Below, one piece after another: positions 42,601 to 52,738 of a stretch of DNA of 64,000 bases. Source of the stretch: Hymenobacter sp. APR13 (GTDB taxonomy: Bacteria; Bacteroidota; Bacteroidia; Cytophagales; Hymenobacteraceae); contig NZ_CP006588.1 of the NCBI RefSeq assembly GCF_000737515.1, forward strand, positions 57,545 through 121,544, read 5' to 3'. Within the stretch, counting starts at the first letter, position 1; each line of letters starts with the position of its first letter. Below the pieces are notes generated by a model. That model ran no database searches. It saw nothing but the letters and a program-made list of their open reading frames with translations, and was not told the origin of the DNA. Both the position numbers and the translations under genes were made by a program.

Positions 42601-43274
42601 TCGGTGCTGAGTTTATAGCCCACGCCGTACATGGTACGGATGTAGTTGTCGGCCCCTTTTTCCTGGAGCTTCTTGCGCAGGTTTTTCAGGTGGGTATAAA
42701 TAAAGTCAAACGAGTCAGCACTGTCCACGGCATCGCCGCATAGGTGCTCGGCAATGGATTCTTTGGTCAGCACCCGGTTAGGGTTGGCGAGCAGAAACAG
42801 CAACAGATCGTATTCCTTACGGGTGAGTACCAGCGGCTGGTCCCGCACAAACACCTCGGCTTGCTCGGGCCACACCAGCAGGTCGCGGAAAGCAATGTGG
42901 TGGCTGCCCTGGAACTGGCGCCGCCGGATAATGGCCCGGAGCCGCGCGTTCAGCTCAGCCAGGTGAAAGGGCTTGGTCAGGTAGTCATCGGCGCCCAGGT
43001 CCAGGCCCGTCAGCCGGTCATCAAGGGCATCACGGGCCGAAATAATCAGCACGCCGGCCCGGGAGCTGTCGGCCTTCAGTTCGCGAAGAATATTCAAGCC
43101 GTTGCCGTCGGGCAGGGTTAAGTCTAGCACCACACAATCGTACTGATATAGCTTGATTTTCTCCAGCGCCTGCTGGTAGTCCCCGGCGACCTCGCAGACG
43201 TATCCCGCCTGCCGCAGGTAGTCTACGAGCGTATTGCGCAGGTAGACCTCGTCTTCAATCAGCAGCAGTTTCAT
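42597..43274 (-). CDS. OmpR/PhoB-family response regulator
   Basis: A 225-aa regulator started at 43274 (MKLLLIEDEVYLRNTL); the longer frame upstream is not in family. The receiver has the acidic pair in IEDE, phospho-acceptor Asp51 (VVLDLTLPDGNG), a switch Ser (IISARD) and Lys in DDYLTKPF. The C-terminal winged helix includes VLTRKEYDLLLFLL and FIYTHLKNLRKKL...IRTMYGVGYKL. It overlaps the histidine-kinase start by 4 bases, so the pair is coupled. Confidence 0.95.
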   Translation of the reverse strand: MKLLLIEDEVYLRNTLVDYLRQAGYVCEVAGDYQQALEKIKLYQYDCVVLDLTLPDGNGLNILRELKADSSRAGVLIISARDALDDRLTGLDLGADDYLTKPFHLAELNARLRAIIRRRQFQGSHHIAFRDLLVWPEQAEVFVRDQPLVLTRKEYDLLLFLLANPNRVLTKESIAEHLCGDAVDSADSFDFIYTHLKNLRKKLQEKGADNYIRTMYGVGYKLSTE

Positions 43275-43398
43275 GGTAAATGGGCAAAAGCAGGTCTTCC
43301 CTGATGGGATAGTGAAGGCGAAATAAGTCCGTAAATCTGAAGGAAAGCTGAAGCGCCGGGCTGCCGGCGCGTTCAGGCGGGGGTAGTATTGGATCGCC

Positions 43399-44127
43399 TT
43401 ACCTCCCAAAGAGACGGGCAACGTAAAATGCGGCCCCGGCCGCGGCGGCCCCGGTGCTGGCCATCTTGAGGGCCCCCCACACCGGCGGCTGGCCGGTGAT
43501 GCGGCTCTTGAAGTAGCCGAAGATGAGCAGGCAAACCAGCGTAATAAGGGCCGACCAAAGCAGGCCCTGCCAGGGCGTGCTGGTGAGGAAATAGGCACTG
43601 AGCGGAATGAGGCCGCCCACGGCGTAGGCCCCGGCGATGGTCACGGCGCTTTTGGGAGCCTGGCGGGGATTGGGCGCTTCCAAGCCCAGTTCGTACTTCA
43701 TCATGAACTTCACCCACTGTTCAGGGTCAGCTGTCAACTCCTGCATGGCCACTTCCTGGGTGGAGGGGCTCAGGCCCATTTCAGCCAGCAGCTCCTTAAC
43801 TTCGCAGCGCTCCACCTCGGGCACTTCCCGTACTTCCTGGTGCTCGCGCCGCAGTTCGGCGGCTTAGTGCTCCACCTCGGTGCGGCCGGCCAGGTAGCCG
43901 CCCAGGCCCATGGCAATGGAGCCGGCCACCACTTCGGCCAGGCCCGCCGTGATGACGAGGCTGGACGAGGCCACGGCCCCGCTTAGGCCCGCCGCCAGGG
44001 CGAAGGGCACCGTCAGGCCATCCGACAGACCGATGACGATGTCCTGCAGCATGGCCGAGCTGGTCAGGTGCGTTTCGGTGTGGGCACGTATTTCAAGAAA
44101 GGCGCGGGAGTCGGGCTGCATGAGCAA
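43399..44127 (-). pseudogene. VIT1/CCC1-type iron/manganese transporter interrupted by an in-frame stop
   Basis: Two segments lie in one frame. The N-terminal segment (43864-44127) contains MLQDIVIGLSDGLTVPFALAAGLSGA and SIAMGLGGYLAGRTEVEH, then TAA at 43864-43866. Reading through gives AAELRREHQEVREVPEVE and the rest (43399-43861) with ELGLEAPNPRQAPKSAVTIAGAYAVGGLIPLSAYF and two final helices. In relatives the stop position is a Tyr, so C-to-A at that codon would explain it. Total length of 242 aa fits the VIT family, which moves Fe or Mn into the periplasm or vacuole. Whether the stop is real or a sequence error is open. Confidence 0.72.
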
Positions 44128-44242
44128 AGAAATAGTCAGTTAAAGACTATGAAATAAAGTGCCGCTACCCCAGGCGTTTGCCAAATCAATTGCGCTGTCC
44201 CCGAAGTAGTCGGCTATTTCCCCCTAGTATGCTGCTGCCGCA

Positions 44243-44719
44243 TTACCGGCTCCCGGCGTCTTTTACAAACACTTTAACTCCGGTGTATTCGGCAGAATTG
44301 TTCTTTGACGGCACGGGCACCACCACCAGCACGGGCTCGTTGCCGGTAAGGTTCGCCAGGCGCAGCAGGGGCCGATAATCATGGGTTTGTGCGTGCGCGG
44401 ATTGAATCAGATAGCTGTACACTCTTCGGGTGCGCGCGCTGTAGCCGACCCGCAGCAGCAGTGTATCGCGGCGAAAGAGGCGGACGCTTTCGGAGGCGTC
44501 ATGCGCGGCTACGCTGTCCCACTTGGGCCGGCCCAACTTGCTTTCCACGCGGTCAATATCCAAGCCCAGCAGGTCGGGGACGTTGAATACGGGCGCAGTC
44601 TCGGCTGCCTGTTTTACGCTGTCCGATTTGGAACCGCAGCTAGAGGTAAGCAAGCCGATGGTCAAACACAGAAGCAGCCGGTAGCAGGGATGCCTGCAAA
44701 CGCGCAAGAATCTTATCAT
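44243..44719 (-). CDS. Lipoprotein of unknown function
   Basis: A 158-aa lipoprotein started at 44719 (MIRFLRVCRHPCYRLLLCLTIG, lipobox TSSC). The body (NVPDLLGLDIDRVESKLGRP...) resembles the start of short beta/alpha lipoproteins with a D-I-D-x-V-x-x-x-L-G-x-P pattern, as in some PASTA- or SmpA-like modules, but no family is firm. It ends 115 bases before the VIT-type gene and is in the same orientation as the pump downstream. Confidence 0.55.
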   Translation of the reverse strand: MIRFLRVCRHPCYRLLLCLTIGLLTSSCGSKSDSVKQAAETAPVFNVPDLLGLDIDRVESKLGRPKWDSVAAHDASESVRLFRRDTLLLRVGYSARTRRVYSYLIQSAHAQTHDYRPLLRLANLTGNEPVLVVVPVPSKNNSAEYTGVKVFVKDAGSR

Positions 44720-44813
44720 TGAATACTTAAGTTTGTTGACAGGTTGGCGTAGGCAGTGACTGATGACCCCTGCTGACCGCGACATTGTGGAAGAAGTTGA
44801 TTTTCCGGCCGAC

Positions 44814-45176
44814 TTAAGCGAGGTTGGCCGATTTATGCTTTATGCGACCGGGCTTGACTGGGCAGATAAGCTCATCAGGGGCACGCGCCACGGCCGGCAG
44901 GTGGTCGCGCCGCGCCCGAAACTTTTCGCCAAACTTTCGGGTCAACGAGACCGCTATCTGCCGGTAATCGTCGGCGGCGAGGTACACCAGCAGCGACTTG
45001 TCCATGGGTCGGGCGGCCACCGTGCGCACCGCGTCGGGGTCTACCGCCACCGAAGGCGAAAGGGCGCCATGTGGAGTCAGGCCGCTGCTGAGCAGCAACA
45101 CCAGCCCGGCTCCGGCCCAAGCGACGCGCAACCTGATTGAGGGGTTTGGGTTCGTAGTGGGGCAGACGACAGTCAT
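44814..45176 (-). CDS. Hypothetical 120-aa protein following the CzcA pump
   Basis: A 120-aa protein starting at 45176, 5 bases after the pump stop. It has one hydrophobic segment (RVAWAGAGLVLLLSSGL) and a body with SLLVYLAADDYRQIAVSLTRKFGEKFRARRDH. The tight spacing argues for a real gene in the pump operon. I recognise no family. It could be a small exported accessory protein. Confidence 0.5.
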   Translation of the reverse strand: MTVVCPTTNPNPSIRLRVAWAGAGLVLLLSSGLTPHGALSPSVAVDPDAVRTVAARPMDKSLLVYLAADDYRQIAVSLTRKFGEKFRARRDHLPAVARAPDELICPVKPGRIKHKSANLA

Positions 45177-45181
45177 CGGAG

Positions 45182-48100
45182 CTAGGCGACGGCTGGTTCT
45201 GCCCGCGCTGGTTCCGCTCCGGCCTTGCGGCCGAAAGCCCAATACAGCGCGGGCATGCCCAGCAGGTTAAGCACCGTGGAGGTGATGACGCCCCCGAGAA
45301 TAACCACCGACATGGGGTGCTCGATTTCAGAGCCCGGCTCGTTGCCGGCCAAGATGATGGGCAGCAGGGCCAGCACTGAGGTCAGGGCCGTCATGATAAT
45401 GGGCGATATCCGCTCCAATGAGCCGCGGATAATCAGTTCCTTACCGAATGGCATGCCTTCCTCCACTTCCAGATGGCGGTAGTGGCTCACGAGCATGATG
45501 CTGTTGCGGGCCGCCACGCCCAGTACCGTAATAAACCCCACGATGGAGCCCAGCGAGAGCACCCCGCCGGTGAGAAACGCCGCCAGCAAACAGCCCGACA
45601 CGGCGAAGAATAAGCTCAGAATCCCCAGTACGGCCAGGCGCACGGTGCCGAAGTCGGTGTAGAGTACCAGGAAGATACCGATGAGCGAGAGGCAGACCAG
45701 CAGGGCCATGCGGTTCTGCGAGGCCTGTCGCTCGGCGTACTCGCCCAGGATTTCGGGGTGGTAGCCGGCGCCGAAGGCCACGCCGTCCACCTGCGCCTGC
45801 ACGTCGCGGGCCACCGAGCCCAGGTCGCGGCCCCGCACGTTGAGCGTTACGTCGATGCGGCGCGACGAGGCCTCGCGGGTAATTTCGTTGGGCGTGGGCA
45901 CGATGCGCACGTCGGCCACCTCGCGTAGGGGCACGGCCCCGCCACCAGGCAGGCCGATGAGCAGCTCGCGCACGGCCCCGAAGTCGGCGCGCATGGCTGG
46001 CTGGCCCCACACGGCTACGTCGAAAATCTTTTGCTCCTGGTAGATTTCGCCCACCTTCCGGCCCTTCACCACGGTGCTGATGGCCTGCAGCACCGTGCCG
46101 GGATTCAGACCGAATCGGGCCGCGGCTTCGGGCTTCATCTTCACCTGAATCTGGGGCACGAGCGTCTGCTGCTGCACTTTGAGGTCCACCACGCCCTCTA
46201 CGCCTTCGAGCTTGCTGCCCACTTCCTTGGCCTTGGTGTAAAGCTGGTCGAGGTCGGGGCCGAAGATGCGCACCACGATGGTGGCCGAGGTACCGGTCAG
46301 CACTTCCTTGATGCGCTCGCGCAGGTAGGTCAATAGGTCGCGGTACAGGCCGGGGTAGCCGTCGACCACCGTCTGGATTTTGGCCACGGTGGCCTCATAG
46401 TCCACCTTGGGGTCGACGGAAATCCACAATTCGGTAAAGTTGGGACCCACCACCTCGTCGGCTACTTCCGCCCGGCCGATGTGGGCCCCGAAGTTGCGCA
46501 CGCCGGGAATGGCGCGCAGCTCCTTGCTGGCCCGCACCGTGATGCGCGACATGGCCTGCAGCGAGGTGCCGGGCTTCTCTACCCAGTGCATGAGAAAATC
46601 GTACTCCTTGAAGTTGGGCAGAAACTCCTGGCCGAAAAACGGCAGCGTGAGCATGGAGATAACCGCGGCTGCCGTCAGCGACCAGGCCACGCGCTTGGGC
46701 CGGGCCAGCAGGGTGGGCAAGATGCGGGCGTAGTGCCGTTTGAGCCAGGCCACCACCGGCGCATCTTTCGACTTTTTCTCCGCCGCCTTAGGCAGCAGAA
46801 TCAGGGCCAGGGCCGGCGTCAGGGTCAGGGCCACAAACAGCGAGGCCAGAATGGCCAGCACGTAGGCAAAGGCCAGCGGCTGGAAAAACGCCCCCGACAA
46901 GCCCGGCAGCAGGAAAATGGGCAGCAGCACCAGCGCCACGATAACCGAGCCGTAAATCACGGCCGAGCGTACCTCCATGCTGGCCTCGTACACCACCGCA
47001 AAGGCCGTTTTAGGCGAGCCGGCCTCGTGATTCAGCCGCAGGCGGCGCATGATGTTTTCCACGTCGATAATGGCGTCGTCCACGACTTCGCCCAGGGCAA
47101 TGATGAGGCCGGCCAGCACCATCGTGTCGATGGTTTTGCCGGAGTAGCGTAACGCTAACGCCGCCGCGATGAGCGAGGTGGGCAACGCCAGCGCACTGAT
47201 GAGGGCCGTGCGCCACTCGTACAGAAAAAACAGCAGCACCAGCACCACCAGTACGCAGCCGATGAGCAGGGACTTGTTCAGGTTGCTGAGCGACATTTCA
47301 ATAAAGGTCGCCGGCCGGAAGATGGTCGAGTCGATTTCCAGCCCCTTCAAACCGGGACGCATGGCATTTAGCGCGGCTTCCACCTGCTGGGTCACGGCCA
47401 GGGTGTTGGCTCCCGGCTGCTTTTCCACGATGAGCAGCAGGCCGGCCCCGTCGTTAATTACGGCGTCGCCGATGGGGGCGGGAAAGCCCTCGACCACCTG
47501 CGCCACTTCGCCCAGCTTCAGGCTCACGCCGTTGCGGAACGTGACGGGCATCTGGGCTAGGTCAGCAGCGGACTGGATGGCCGAGCTTTGCGACACGGCC
47601 AGGCGCTGGTTGGGCGAATCGATAAAACCGCCGCCGGCCAGCGCGGTAGCGTCGGCCGCCGCCTTTTCTACTTCGGCCAAGGTCAGACCCAGGGTGCGCA
47701 GCTGCTCGGGGTTCACCAGCACCTGCAACTGCCGGTCGCGCTGCCCCCAGATGGCTACGTTGGCCACGCCGGGCACGGCCATCAGGCGGGGGCGGATGCT
47801 CCAGCGGGCCAGCGTGGTCATCTCCACCTGGGTCAGACTATCTGACGACACCCCAATTTTCAGCACCCGGCTCGTCGAGGACAAGGGTGAAAGCATCACC
47901 GGAGGCCGGGCTACGCCGGGCAGGGTAGGGGCCACCCGTGCCAGCCGCTCCTGCACCGCCTGCCGGGCGTTGTTGATGTCGGTGCCTTGAGGGAAGTACA
48001 GCACCACCGACGAGAGGCCCAGCACCGATTTGGAGCGGATTTTCTTGACCTCGGGCGTGCCGTTCAGGGCGTTTTCCAGCGGCACGCTCACCAGGGCTTC

Positions 48101-48280
48101 CACCTCGGCGGTGCTCAGGCCGGGGGCTTCGGTCTGCACTTCCACGTAAGGCGGCGCAAACTCCGGAAACACATCCAACGGGGTGTTACGCACCACCTGC
48201 AGCCCTGCTGCCAGCAATACGCCAAACAGGATGACTACCACCAGCCGTAGTCGCAGCGCCGATTCTATTATCCACTTCAT
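45182..48280 (-). CDS. CzcA/CusA-family RND heavy-metal pump
   Basis: A 1032-aa inner-membrane RND pump. It opens [20 protein letters not shown] and has [31 protein letters not shown] and twelve membrane segments. The fourth-helix signature here is [20 protein letters not shown], different from the fused pump at 31573 (AIDFGLVVDGAVIIVEA), so the two pumps are of different subclasses and may move different ions. It exports divalent or monovalent metal ions from the periplasm with proton drive. Its adaptor lies 3 bases upstream and the TolC protein 20 bases before that. Confidence 0.93.
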   Translation of the reverse strand: MKWIIESALRLRLVVVILFGVLLAAGLQVVRNTPLDVFPEFAPPYVEVQTEAPGLSTAEVEALVSVPLENALNGTPEVKKIRSKSVLGLSSVVLYFPQGTDINNARQAVQERLARVAPTLPGVARPPVMLSPLSSTSRVLKIGVSSDSLTQVEMTTLARWSIRPRLMAVPGVANVAIWGQRDRQLQVLVNPEQLRTLGLTLAEVEKAAADATALAGGGFIDSPNQRLAVSQSSAIQSAADLAQMPVTFRNGVSLKLGEVAQVVEGFPAPIGDAVINDGAGLLLIVEKQPGANTLAVTQQVEAALNAMRPGLKGLEIDSTIFRPATFIEMSLSNLNKSLLIGCVLVVLVLLFFLYEWRTALISALALPTSLIAAALALRYSGKTIDTMVLAGLIIALGEVVDDAIIDVENIMRRLRLNHEAGSPKTAFAVVYEASMEVRSAVIYGSVIVALVLLPIFLLPGLSGAFFQPLAFAYVLAILASLFVALTLTPALALILLPKAAEKKSKDAPVVAWLKRHYARILPTLLARPKRVAWSLTAAAVISMLTLPFFGQEFLPNFKEYDFLMHWVEKPGTSLQAMSRITVRASKELRAIPGVRNFGAHIGRAEVADEVVGPNFTELWISVDPKVDYEATVAKIQTVVDGYPGLYRDLLTYLRERIKEVLTGTSATIVVRIFGPDLDQLYTKAKEVGSKLEGVEGVVDLKVQQQTLVPQIQVKMKPEAAARFGLNPGTVLQAISTVVKGRKVGEIYQEQKIFDVAVWGQPAMRADFGAVRELLIGLPGGGAVPLREVADVRIVPTPNEITREASSRRIDVTLNVRGRDLGSVARDVQAQVDGVAFGAGYHPEILGEYAERQASQNRMALLVCLSLIGIFLVLYTDFGTVRLAVLGILSLFFAVSGCLLAAFLTGGVLSLGSIVGFITVLGVAARNSIMLVSHYRHLEVEEGMPFGKELIIRGSLERISPIIMTALTSVLALLPIILAGNEPGSEIEHPMSVVILGGVITSTVLNLLGMPALYWAFGRKAGAEPARAEPAVA

Positions 48281-48283
48281 CGC

Positions 48284-49513
48284 TTAGTGGCTGCCGCCAA
48301 ATTCGGTTCCGAATAACTCCGCCGCACCGTCGGTCACGACTTCGGCGCCGGCTTTCACGCCCCGCGAGATGACCACCTGGTCCCCCACTGCCCGTTGCAC
48401 CTCCACTCGCTGGCGGACGTACTGCAAGGGCTTGGTGCGCACGTACACCCACTGCCCGCCCGAGGCGTCGTAGAGTAGTGCGGCCGTAGGCACAGTCAGC
48501 GCCGCCGTACTGGTAGCCGCACCCGTCATACCATTTGTGGCGCCGCTGGCCGCGTTGCCCAGCGTCACGTCCACGGCCACCCGCTCGCCGGGGCGAAAGG
48601 CCTCGTCGGTGTTGTCAATCTCGTAGAACACATCGGCCGTGGCCGTGCCCGCCGTGCCCCCAATGGTGGGCGCTTCCACCGGCCGCGCTTGCCGGGCCGC
48701 GCCGCCGTTCAGGGGCCGCACGGTCACTGCCTGGTCCTTGCCCAGGCGGCGCAAGTCGCCCACGAACAGCGGTACCCGCACCCACACCTTGTTCAAGGAG
48801 GCCAGTTCCAGCAGCACGGTGTTGGCCGTCACCAGCGAACCCGGCGCGACCGTGACGCGCTGCACTACCCCGCTCAACGGTGCTTTGATGGGCAGGCTCT
48901 GCCCGCCGCCGGTGTTGCCGTTCAGAGCACCCTGTCGGGCCCGGGCATCGGCCAGGGCCCGCTGGGCCAGGGCCACGTCGGCGCGGGCATCATCGCGGGC
49001 GCGCACGCTGCCCGCGCGGTCAGCCAGCAGGGCCTCGGCCCGTTGCAGGCGCGCCTGGGCTACCTGCAGCTGGGTGCGGGCCTGGGTGGTGCCTTGGTCC
49101 AGCGTGAGCAGGTCGCGCTCGGCGGGCAGTGCCACCAGTTGGTACAGGGTTTGCCCCTGTCGCACGCGCTGGCCGGCCGTGAGGCTGGCCCCGCCACGCA
49201 GCGTGCCCTGCACCGGGGCCACGATGGTCACAGCCTGGCCCGGTACGGCCTGGATTTCGCCGCCCACCTCGCGGGTGGCCTGCACGTTGTCGGTCTTGAC
49301 CGCCACGGTTTTAATGCCCAGCCGCTTTTCCGCGTCGGCGGTAATGGTCACCGTGGTCAGGTCTGACTCCTTGACCGGGTTTGCAACCTCGGAAGGGCTG
49401 ACGGCTTTGGGCTTTTCAGCTTTGCCGCAGGCAACTGCGCCACAGAGCAGGCCACTCAGTGCCAGGCAGCGGGACGCTGCCAGCAGGGAGAATGTAAACT
49501 TGGGGAAGTACAT
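48284..49513 (-). CDS. RND periplasmic adaptor lipoprotein
   Basis: A 409-aa membrane-fusion protein. The start at 49513 gives MYFPKFTFSLLAASRCLALSG with a lipobox at AVACG. It has the lipoyl halves (VTIVAPVQGTLRGGASLTAGQRVRQGQTLYQL and PIKAPLSGVVQRVTVAPGSLV), a coiled-coil hairpin between them (LDQGTTQARTQLQVAQARLQRAEALLADR) and a C-terminal barrel. The frame extends far upstream into the TolC gene, but the lipobox fixes this start. It links the CzcA pump (3 bases away) to the TolC protein. Confidence 0.91.
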   Translation of the reverse strand: MYFPKFTFSLLAASRCLALSGLLCGAVACGKAEKPKAVSPSEVANPVKESDLTTVTITADAEKRLGIKTVAVKTDNVQATREVGGEIQAVPGQAVTIVAPVQGTLRGGASLTAGQRVRQGQTLYQLVALPAERDLLTLDQGTTQARTQLQVAQARLQRAEALLADRAGSVRARDDARADVALAQRALADARARQGALNGNTGGGQSLPIKAPLSGVVQRVTVAPGSLVTANTVLLELASLNKVWVRVPLFVGDLRRLGKDQAVTVRPLNGGAARQARPVEAPTIGGTAGTATADVFYEIDNTDEAFRPGERVAVDVTLGNAASGATNGMTGAATSTAALTVPTAALLYDASGGQWVYVRTKPLQYVRQRVEVQRAVGDQVVISRGVKAGAEVVTDGAAELFGTEFGGSH

Positions 49514-49533
49514 ACAGAGAAGAAATCGAAGAA

Positions 49534-50898
49534 TTAGAAGCGGCCGCCCACAGCGTAGCGCAGCCGGGCCAGGGCGCGGCGCTGGTCCGCGCGGGCGTCG
49601 GCGGCACGCTGCTGGGCATCGAGCAACTGGCGGGTGGTTTCGGCCACCTGCACGTAAGGGAAGTCGCCGTTGATAAAGGCATTGGTGGAGCGGCGCAGCG
49701 CGTCCTGGAGGCTGGGCAGGTAGCTCCGCTCCCACAGGGCGACGCTCTGGGTGGCCTGCTCGTACTGGGCGTAGGCCTCGCGCACGTCCAGGTTCACGGT
49801 CTGGCGCAGGGTCAGGTACTGCCAGGAGGCTTGTTCCAGCTCGGCTTTCACCCGCGAAATGCGGCCCTGGTTGCGGTTGAAGAGGGGCAGGCCGATGGTT
49901 GCGCCCGGCCCCAGGTGCACCGGGTTGGGGTTGTTGAAGCGGGCGTCCAGCGAAACGATGAACGAAAACACCCGACTCCGTTCCCACCGCAGCCGCTGGC
50001 CAATGCCCTCGATGCCCACCCGCGCTGCCCACAAGTCGGGCCGGGCAGCGTAGGCCGAATCGAGCAGCGTCGGCAAGGGCGGCACCAGAGTCGCCGAGAC
50101 GGGAGCGGCGGTGAACCGCAGGGAATCGGCATTCACGGAGTCCAGGCCCAGCGTAGCCAGCAGGCGCAGGCGGGCCACCCGGTTGTCGCGGCGGGCCCGG
50201 TAGTAGTCGTCGACGGCGCGCAGGGAATCGGCGCTGGGCGCCACGGTTTCCAGCTCGCTGGCCTCGCCTGCGCGGTAGCGGGCCCGCACGATGCGCGCTA
50301 CTTCGGCCCGCATCACAATGGCCTCACGGGCGATGCGCAGCCGCTCATCGGCCAGCGTGATATCCGTGTAGCTTACCTGGGCGTCGCGGCTAACCAGCAG
50401 GCCGCGACTGACGAGGCTTTCGGCTACGCGCTGGGTTTCCAGCTGAGCGGCCCCCACGCGCGACGGCCGCTGCCAGAGCAGGTCAGAGGCTAGGCTCAGC
50501 GCCATGGAGAACGGGGCGGTACCGTGGGCCGTCACCAGGCTCAGCACGGGATTGGGAAGCAAACCAGCGTCTTGTAAATCGGCCTGGGCCAGCGCCAGCG
50601 TGCTCAGGTCGGCCTGGAAAGCGGGGTTGCGGGTCAGGGCCAGGCGGATGGCCTCGTCTTCGCTCAGGCCGTCCTGCAGAGTAGGCAGCGCCGGGGCCAG
50701 GGCGCTGGCGCTGCGGGCCGTGCCCAGCTCGTAGCCGCCGCGGGCTTGCAGGCGCCGGGCCACATGGTCGCGGGTGTACGCTGACTTGGTGCTGACGCAG
50801 CCGGCCAGCAGCAGCGGCAAAGCCAGTAGCCAAACGCCGCGGCGGTGGAGGGGAAAGACCAGAAGATTTGAAAGTCGATTCGGAAGGAAAAAAGTCAC
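49534..50898 (-). CDS. TolC-family outer-membrane factor (CzcC-like)
   Basis: A 454-aa outer-membrane channel. It has a lipoprotein-type leader (VWLLALPLLLAGC) and the two coiled-coil/beta repeats of the family: ALTRNPAFQADLSTLALAQADLQDAGLLPNP and RISRVKAELEQASWQYLTLRQTVNLDVREAYAQYEQATQ, ending with DARADQRRALARLRYAVGGRF. It is the first gene of the TolC-adaptor-CzcA operon and forms the exit duct. Length matches the family. Confidence 0.9.
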   Translation of the reverse strand: MTFFLPNRLSNLLVFPLHRRGVWLLALPLLLAGCVSTKSAYTRDHVARRLQARGGYELGTARSASALAPALPTLQDGLSEDEAIRLALTRNPAFQADLSTLALAQADLQDAGLLPNPVLSLVTAHGTAPFSMALSLASDLLWQRPSRVGAAQLETQRVAESLVSRGLLVSRDAQVSYTDITLADERLRIAREAIVMRAEVARIVRARYRAGEASELETVAPSADSLRAVDDYYRARRDNRVARLRLLATLGLDSVNADSLRFTAAPVSATLVPPLPTLLDSAYAARPDLWAARVGIEGIGQRLRWERSRVFSFIVSLDARFNNPNPVHLGPGATIGLPLFNRNQGRISRVKAELEQASWQYLTLRQTVNLDVREAYAQYEQATQSVALWERSYLPSLQDALRRSTNAFINGDFPYVQVAETTRQLLDAQQRAADARADQRRALARLRYAVGGRF

Positions 50899-51269
50899 GG
50901 CAACTAACTATGAGTGCAACAAAGCGAAGAGCGCATGGCTACCGCATGTGAGGTTGTAAAACAGGATTGTTTTATCAGCTGTCCGCCAGCACTCTGCTTT
51001 AAAAGCATCTTGCTGTCATATGAATGGTACTTTAGGTATTTATGAAGAATGCGTGAAGCAGCACTACGCACAAGGTTAGGCACCGTTTCTGAAGCAATTC
51101 TGAATAAACCCTATTAAGCCAGAAACTAACGGTCCCGTAGTGAAAAAGCCCGTTAGCCAGCTTCCCGACTGGTTAACGGGCTTAGAATATCTTGTCAGCG
51201 CTAAACTGAGTTGTATACTAAGGGCGTGTAAAGGCGACTTGGCCGACTACTTCGGCCCTCACTCCCGAA
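50899..51269. other. Intergenic region upstream of the second metal pump
   Basis: About 370 bases. It holds the terminator of the PAP2 gene (51146-51183) and the upstream region of the TolC gene. No perfect TAnnTTTG was seen for the pump operon. Confidence 0.5.
51146..51183 (-). terminator. Rho-independent terminator after the PAP2 gene
   Basis: A 15-bp stem with one G-T pair (AAGCCCGTTAGCCAG / CTGGTTAACGGGCTT) and an 8-base loop. On the minus strand it is followed by a TTT run. It ends the PAP2 transcript at 51270. Confidence 0.75.
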
Positions 51270-51935
51270 TTACCTTAGCAGGGTGGACCGGTTGAAAAGC
51301 AGGTATACACTCGTCACCCAGCCAACGGACGCAATCCAGCCCGCTAGCACATCGGAAGGATAGTGTACGCCCAGGTACATGCGCGAAATGCCCACCCCCA
51401 GCACAAACAGTGCCCCCGGCAGCCACAGCAGCCAGCGCCGGGGCGAGTGGGCCAGTATCAGCCCCAACGCCAGCACCACCGCCGCCGACCCCATGGCGTG
51501 GCCGCTGGGAAAGCTAGGCGTCGTTTCCGGAGCCAGAGATACCCAGAGTGCCGGTCGGACCCGGCCTAACAGCGCCTTCGCCAGCAGGTTGATAACCATA
51601 GCGCCTCCAACTGCCCACGAGAAAAACCAGGCTTGGTGGTAAGAGCGGCGCCAGAACAGGAAACCCGCAATGAGCAGGGTCACAACGGCCATTACCTGGG
51701 GTCCGCCGACCCGGGTCAGCAGCAGGTTGAGGGCGTCCAGCGGGGGCGTAGCATGGGCATGCAGCCACCGCAGAAAGGCCTGGTCGCCAGGGAAGCCTTC
51801 CCCCTCCCGGATTTCTGAGGCGGCCTTCAGAAACGCGCTCCAAGGCAGGATAATGCCTAGTAGCAGGAGTACTACCACCTGGCGCCGCTGCCGGAGCAAG
51901 TGGCGCAGGAGGTGAGTCAGATCAGAGAGATCCAT
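51270..51935 (-). CDS. PAP2-family phosphatase (membrane)
   Basis: A 221-aa polytopic PAP2 phosphatase with KALLGRVRP, PSFPSGHAMGS and SRMYLGVHYPSDVLAG, the three catalytic motifs, and six predicted membrane segments. There is no cleavable signal. It resembles undecaprenyl-diphosphate or phosphatidylglycerophosphate phosphatases more than the exported paralogues in this window. It stands alone with its own terminator. Confidence 0.9.
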   Translation of the reverse strand: MDLSDLTHLLRHLLRQRRQVVVLLLLGIILPWSAFLKAASEIREGEGFPGDQAFLRWLHAHATPPLDALNLLLTRVGGPQVMAVVTLLIAGFLFWRRSYHQAWFFSWAVGGAMVINLLAKALLGRVRPALWVSLAPETTPSFPSGHAMGSAAVVLALGLILAHSPRRWLLWLPGALFVLGVGISRMYLGVHYPSDVLAGWIASVGWVTSVYLLFNRSTLLR

Positions 51936-52300
51936 AGTGAACAGTCTTGTAAAACCTCTTTCCGTACCAACTCACAGGGGAGCCGGCAAAAGCAAGACTA
52001 GTATCGGATTCTGAGTAAAAACTGAGGCCTAGCCACCAAGGAGCCTGCTGCAGCTTGTCCAGGTGCGTCTGGAAGTTGGCCGGACCCCGCCGCTCCAGCC
52101 GGATAGCGGCGGTCAGGCAGGCGTCAGTTTTGCTTCAGAATCAGCGGGCACCTTTGCCGTCGCACTCTATCTTATCGAGCTTGTAGCAGCGTCTGCTCAC
52201 TAGTTGCCCGGATAAGGTGCCAGATGCCGCTTTCTGTGTCAGTGGCTGGATCATAAATACTTCACCTGGCTTCAGCCAACACGCCAGCTATTTCATACCG
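51936..52300. other. Intergenic region
   Basis: About 365 bases between the PAP2 gene and a small plus-strand gene. No confident coding, repeat or terminator signal was found. Confidence 0.4.
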
Positions 52301-52531
52301 ATGGCCAAGACTCCGCCTTTTTTCCAGCATAACCAGCACGCAACTGGGTTACGGTCCGCAGCTCCGGGGCCAGTACGCTACCCCTACCACGACAACGACG
52401 GGTGTCCCGTTGGTCAGCAGGTGAAGGCTGGAGGTGAGTGGCAATACTACGAGCCCACCCGAATCGAGGAAACTCGGGCACGCTGCCCCCACTGCGTGTC
52501 CCTGGACGCTGCTTATACTCGGGAAACGTAA
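52301..52531 (+). CDS. Small 76-aa protein with a Cys-Pro-His-Cys motif
   Basis: A 76-aa protein from ATG 52301. It is polar, with DNDGCPVGQ, EWQYYEPTRIEETRARCPHCVSLD and many Arg/Tyr. The CPHC and the other Cys may bind a metal. An upstream extension to 52217 is less likely. No family recognised; composition looks coding rather than random. Confidence 0.45.
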   Translation: MAKTPPFFQHNQHATGLRSAAPGPVRYPYHDNDGCPVGQQVKAGGEWQYYEPTRIEETRARCPHCVSLDAAYTRET

Positions 52532-52738
52532 GCCGCAAGACTCTGCTAGCTGCTGTTCTCAGCACGAACCTAATGGGTGCGGATTAGATAGATACGCACG
52601 AAGGAAAGCTCAACCACAGCCGCTCCAGAGTAAGCTTTAAAACTCAGATTTCCGCCAGAATCCGCCGTTAGGTTTGCGCGATTTCAGAACTCTTTTCCTC
52701 GCTGATGCGGGCCATGGTTACACACTAGCTACCAACAT

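Noticed and set aside
49514..50032. N-terminal extension of the RND adaptor
   Set aside because: Overlaps the TolC gene and is not in family; the lipoprotein leader begins at 49513.
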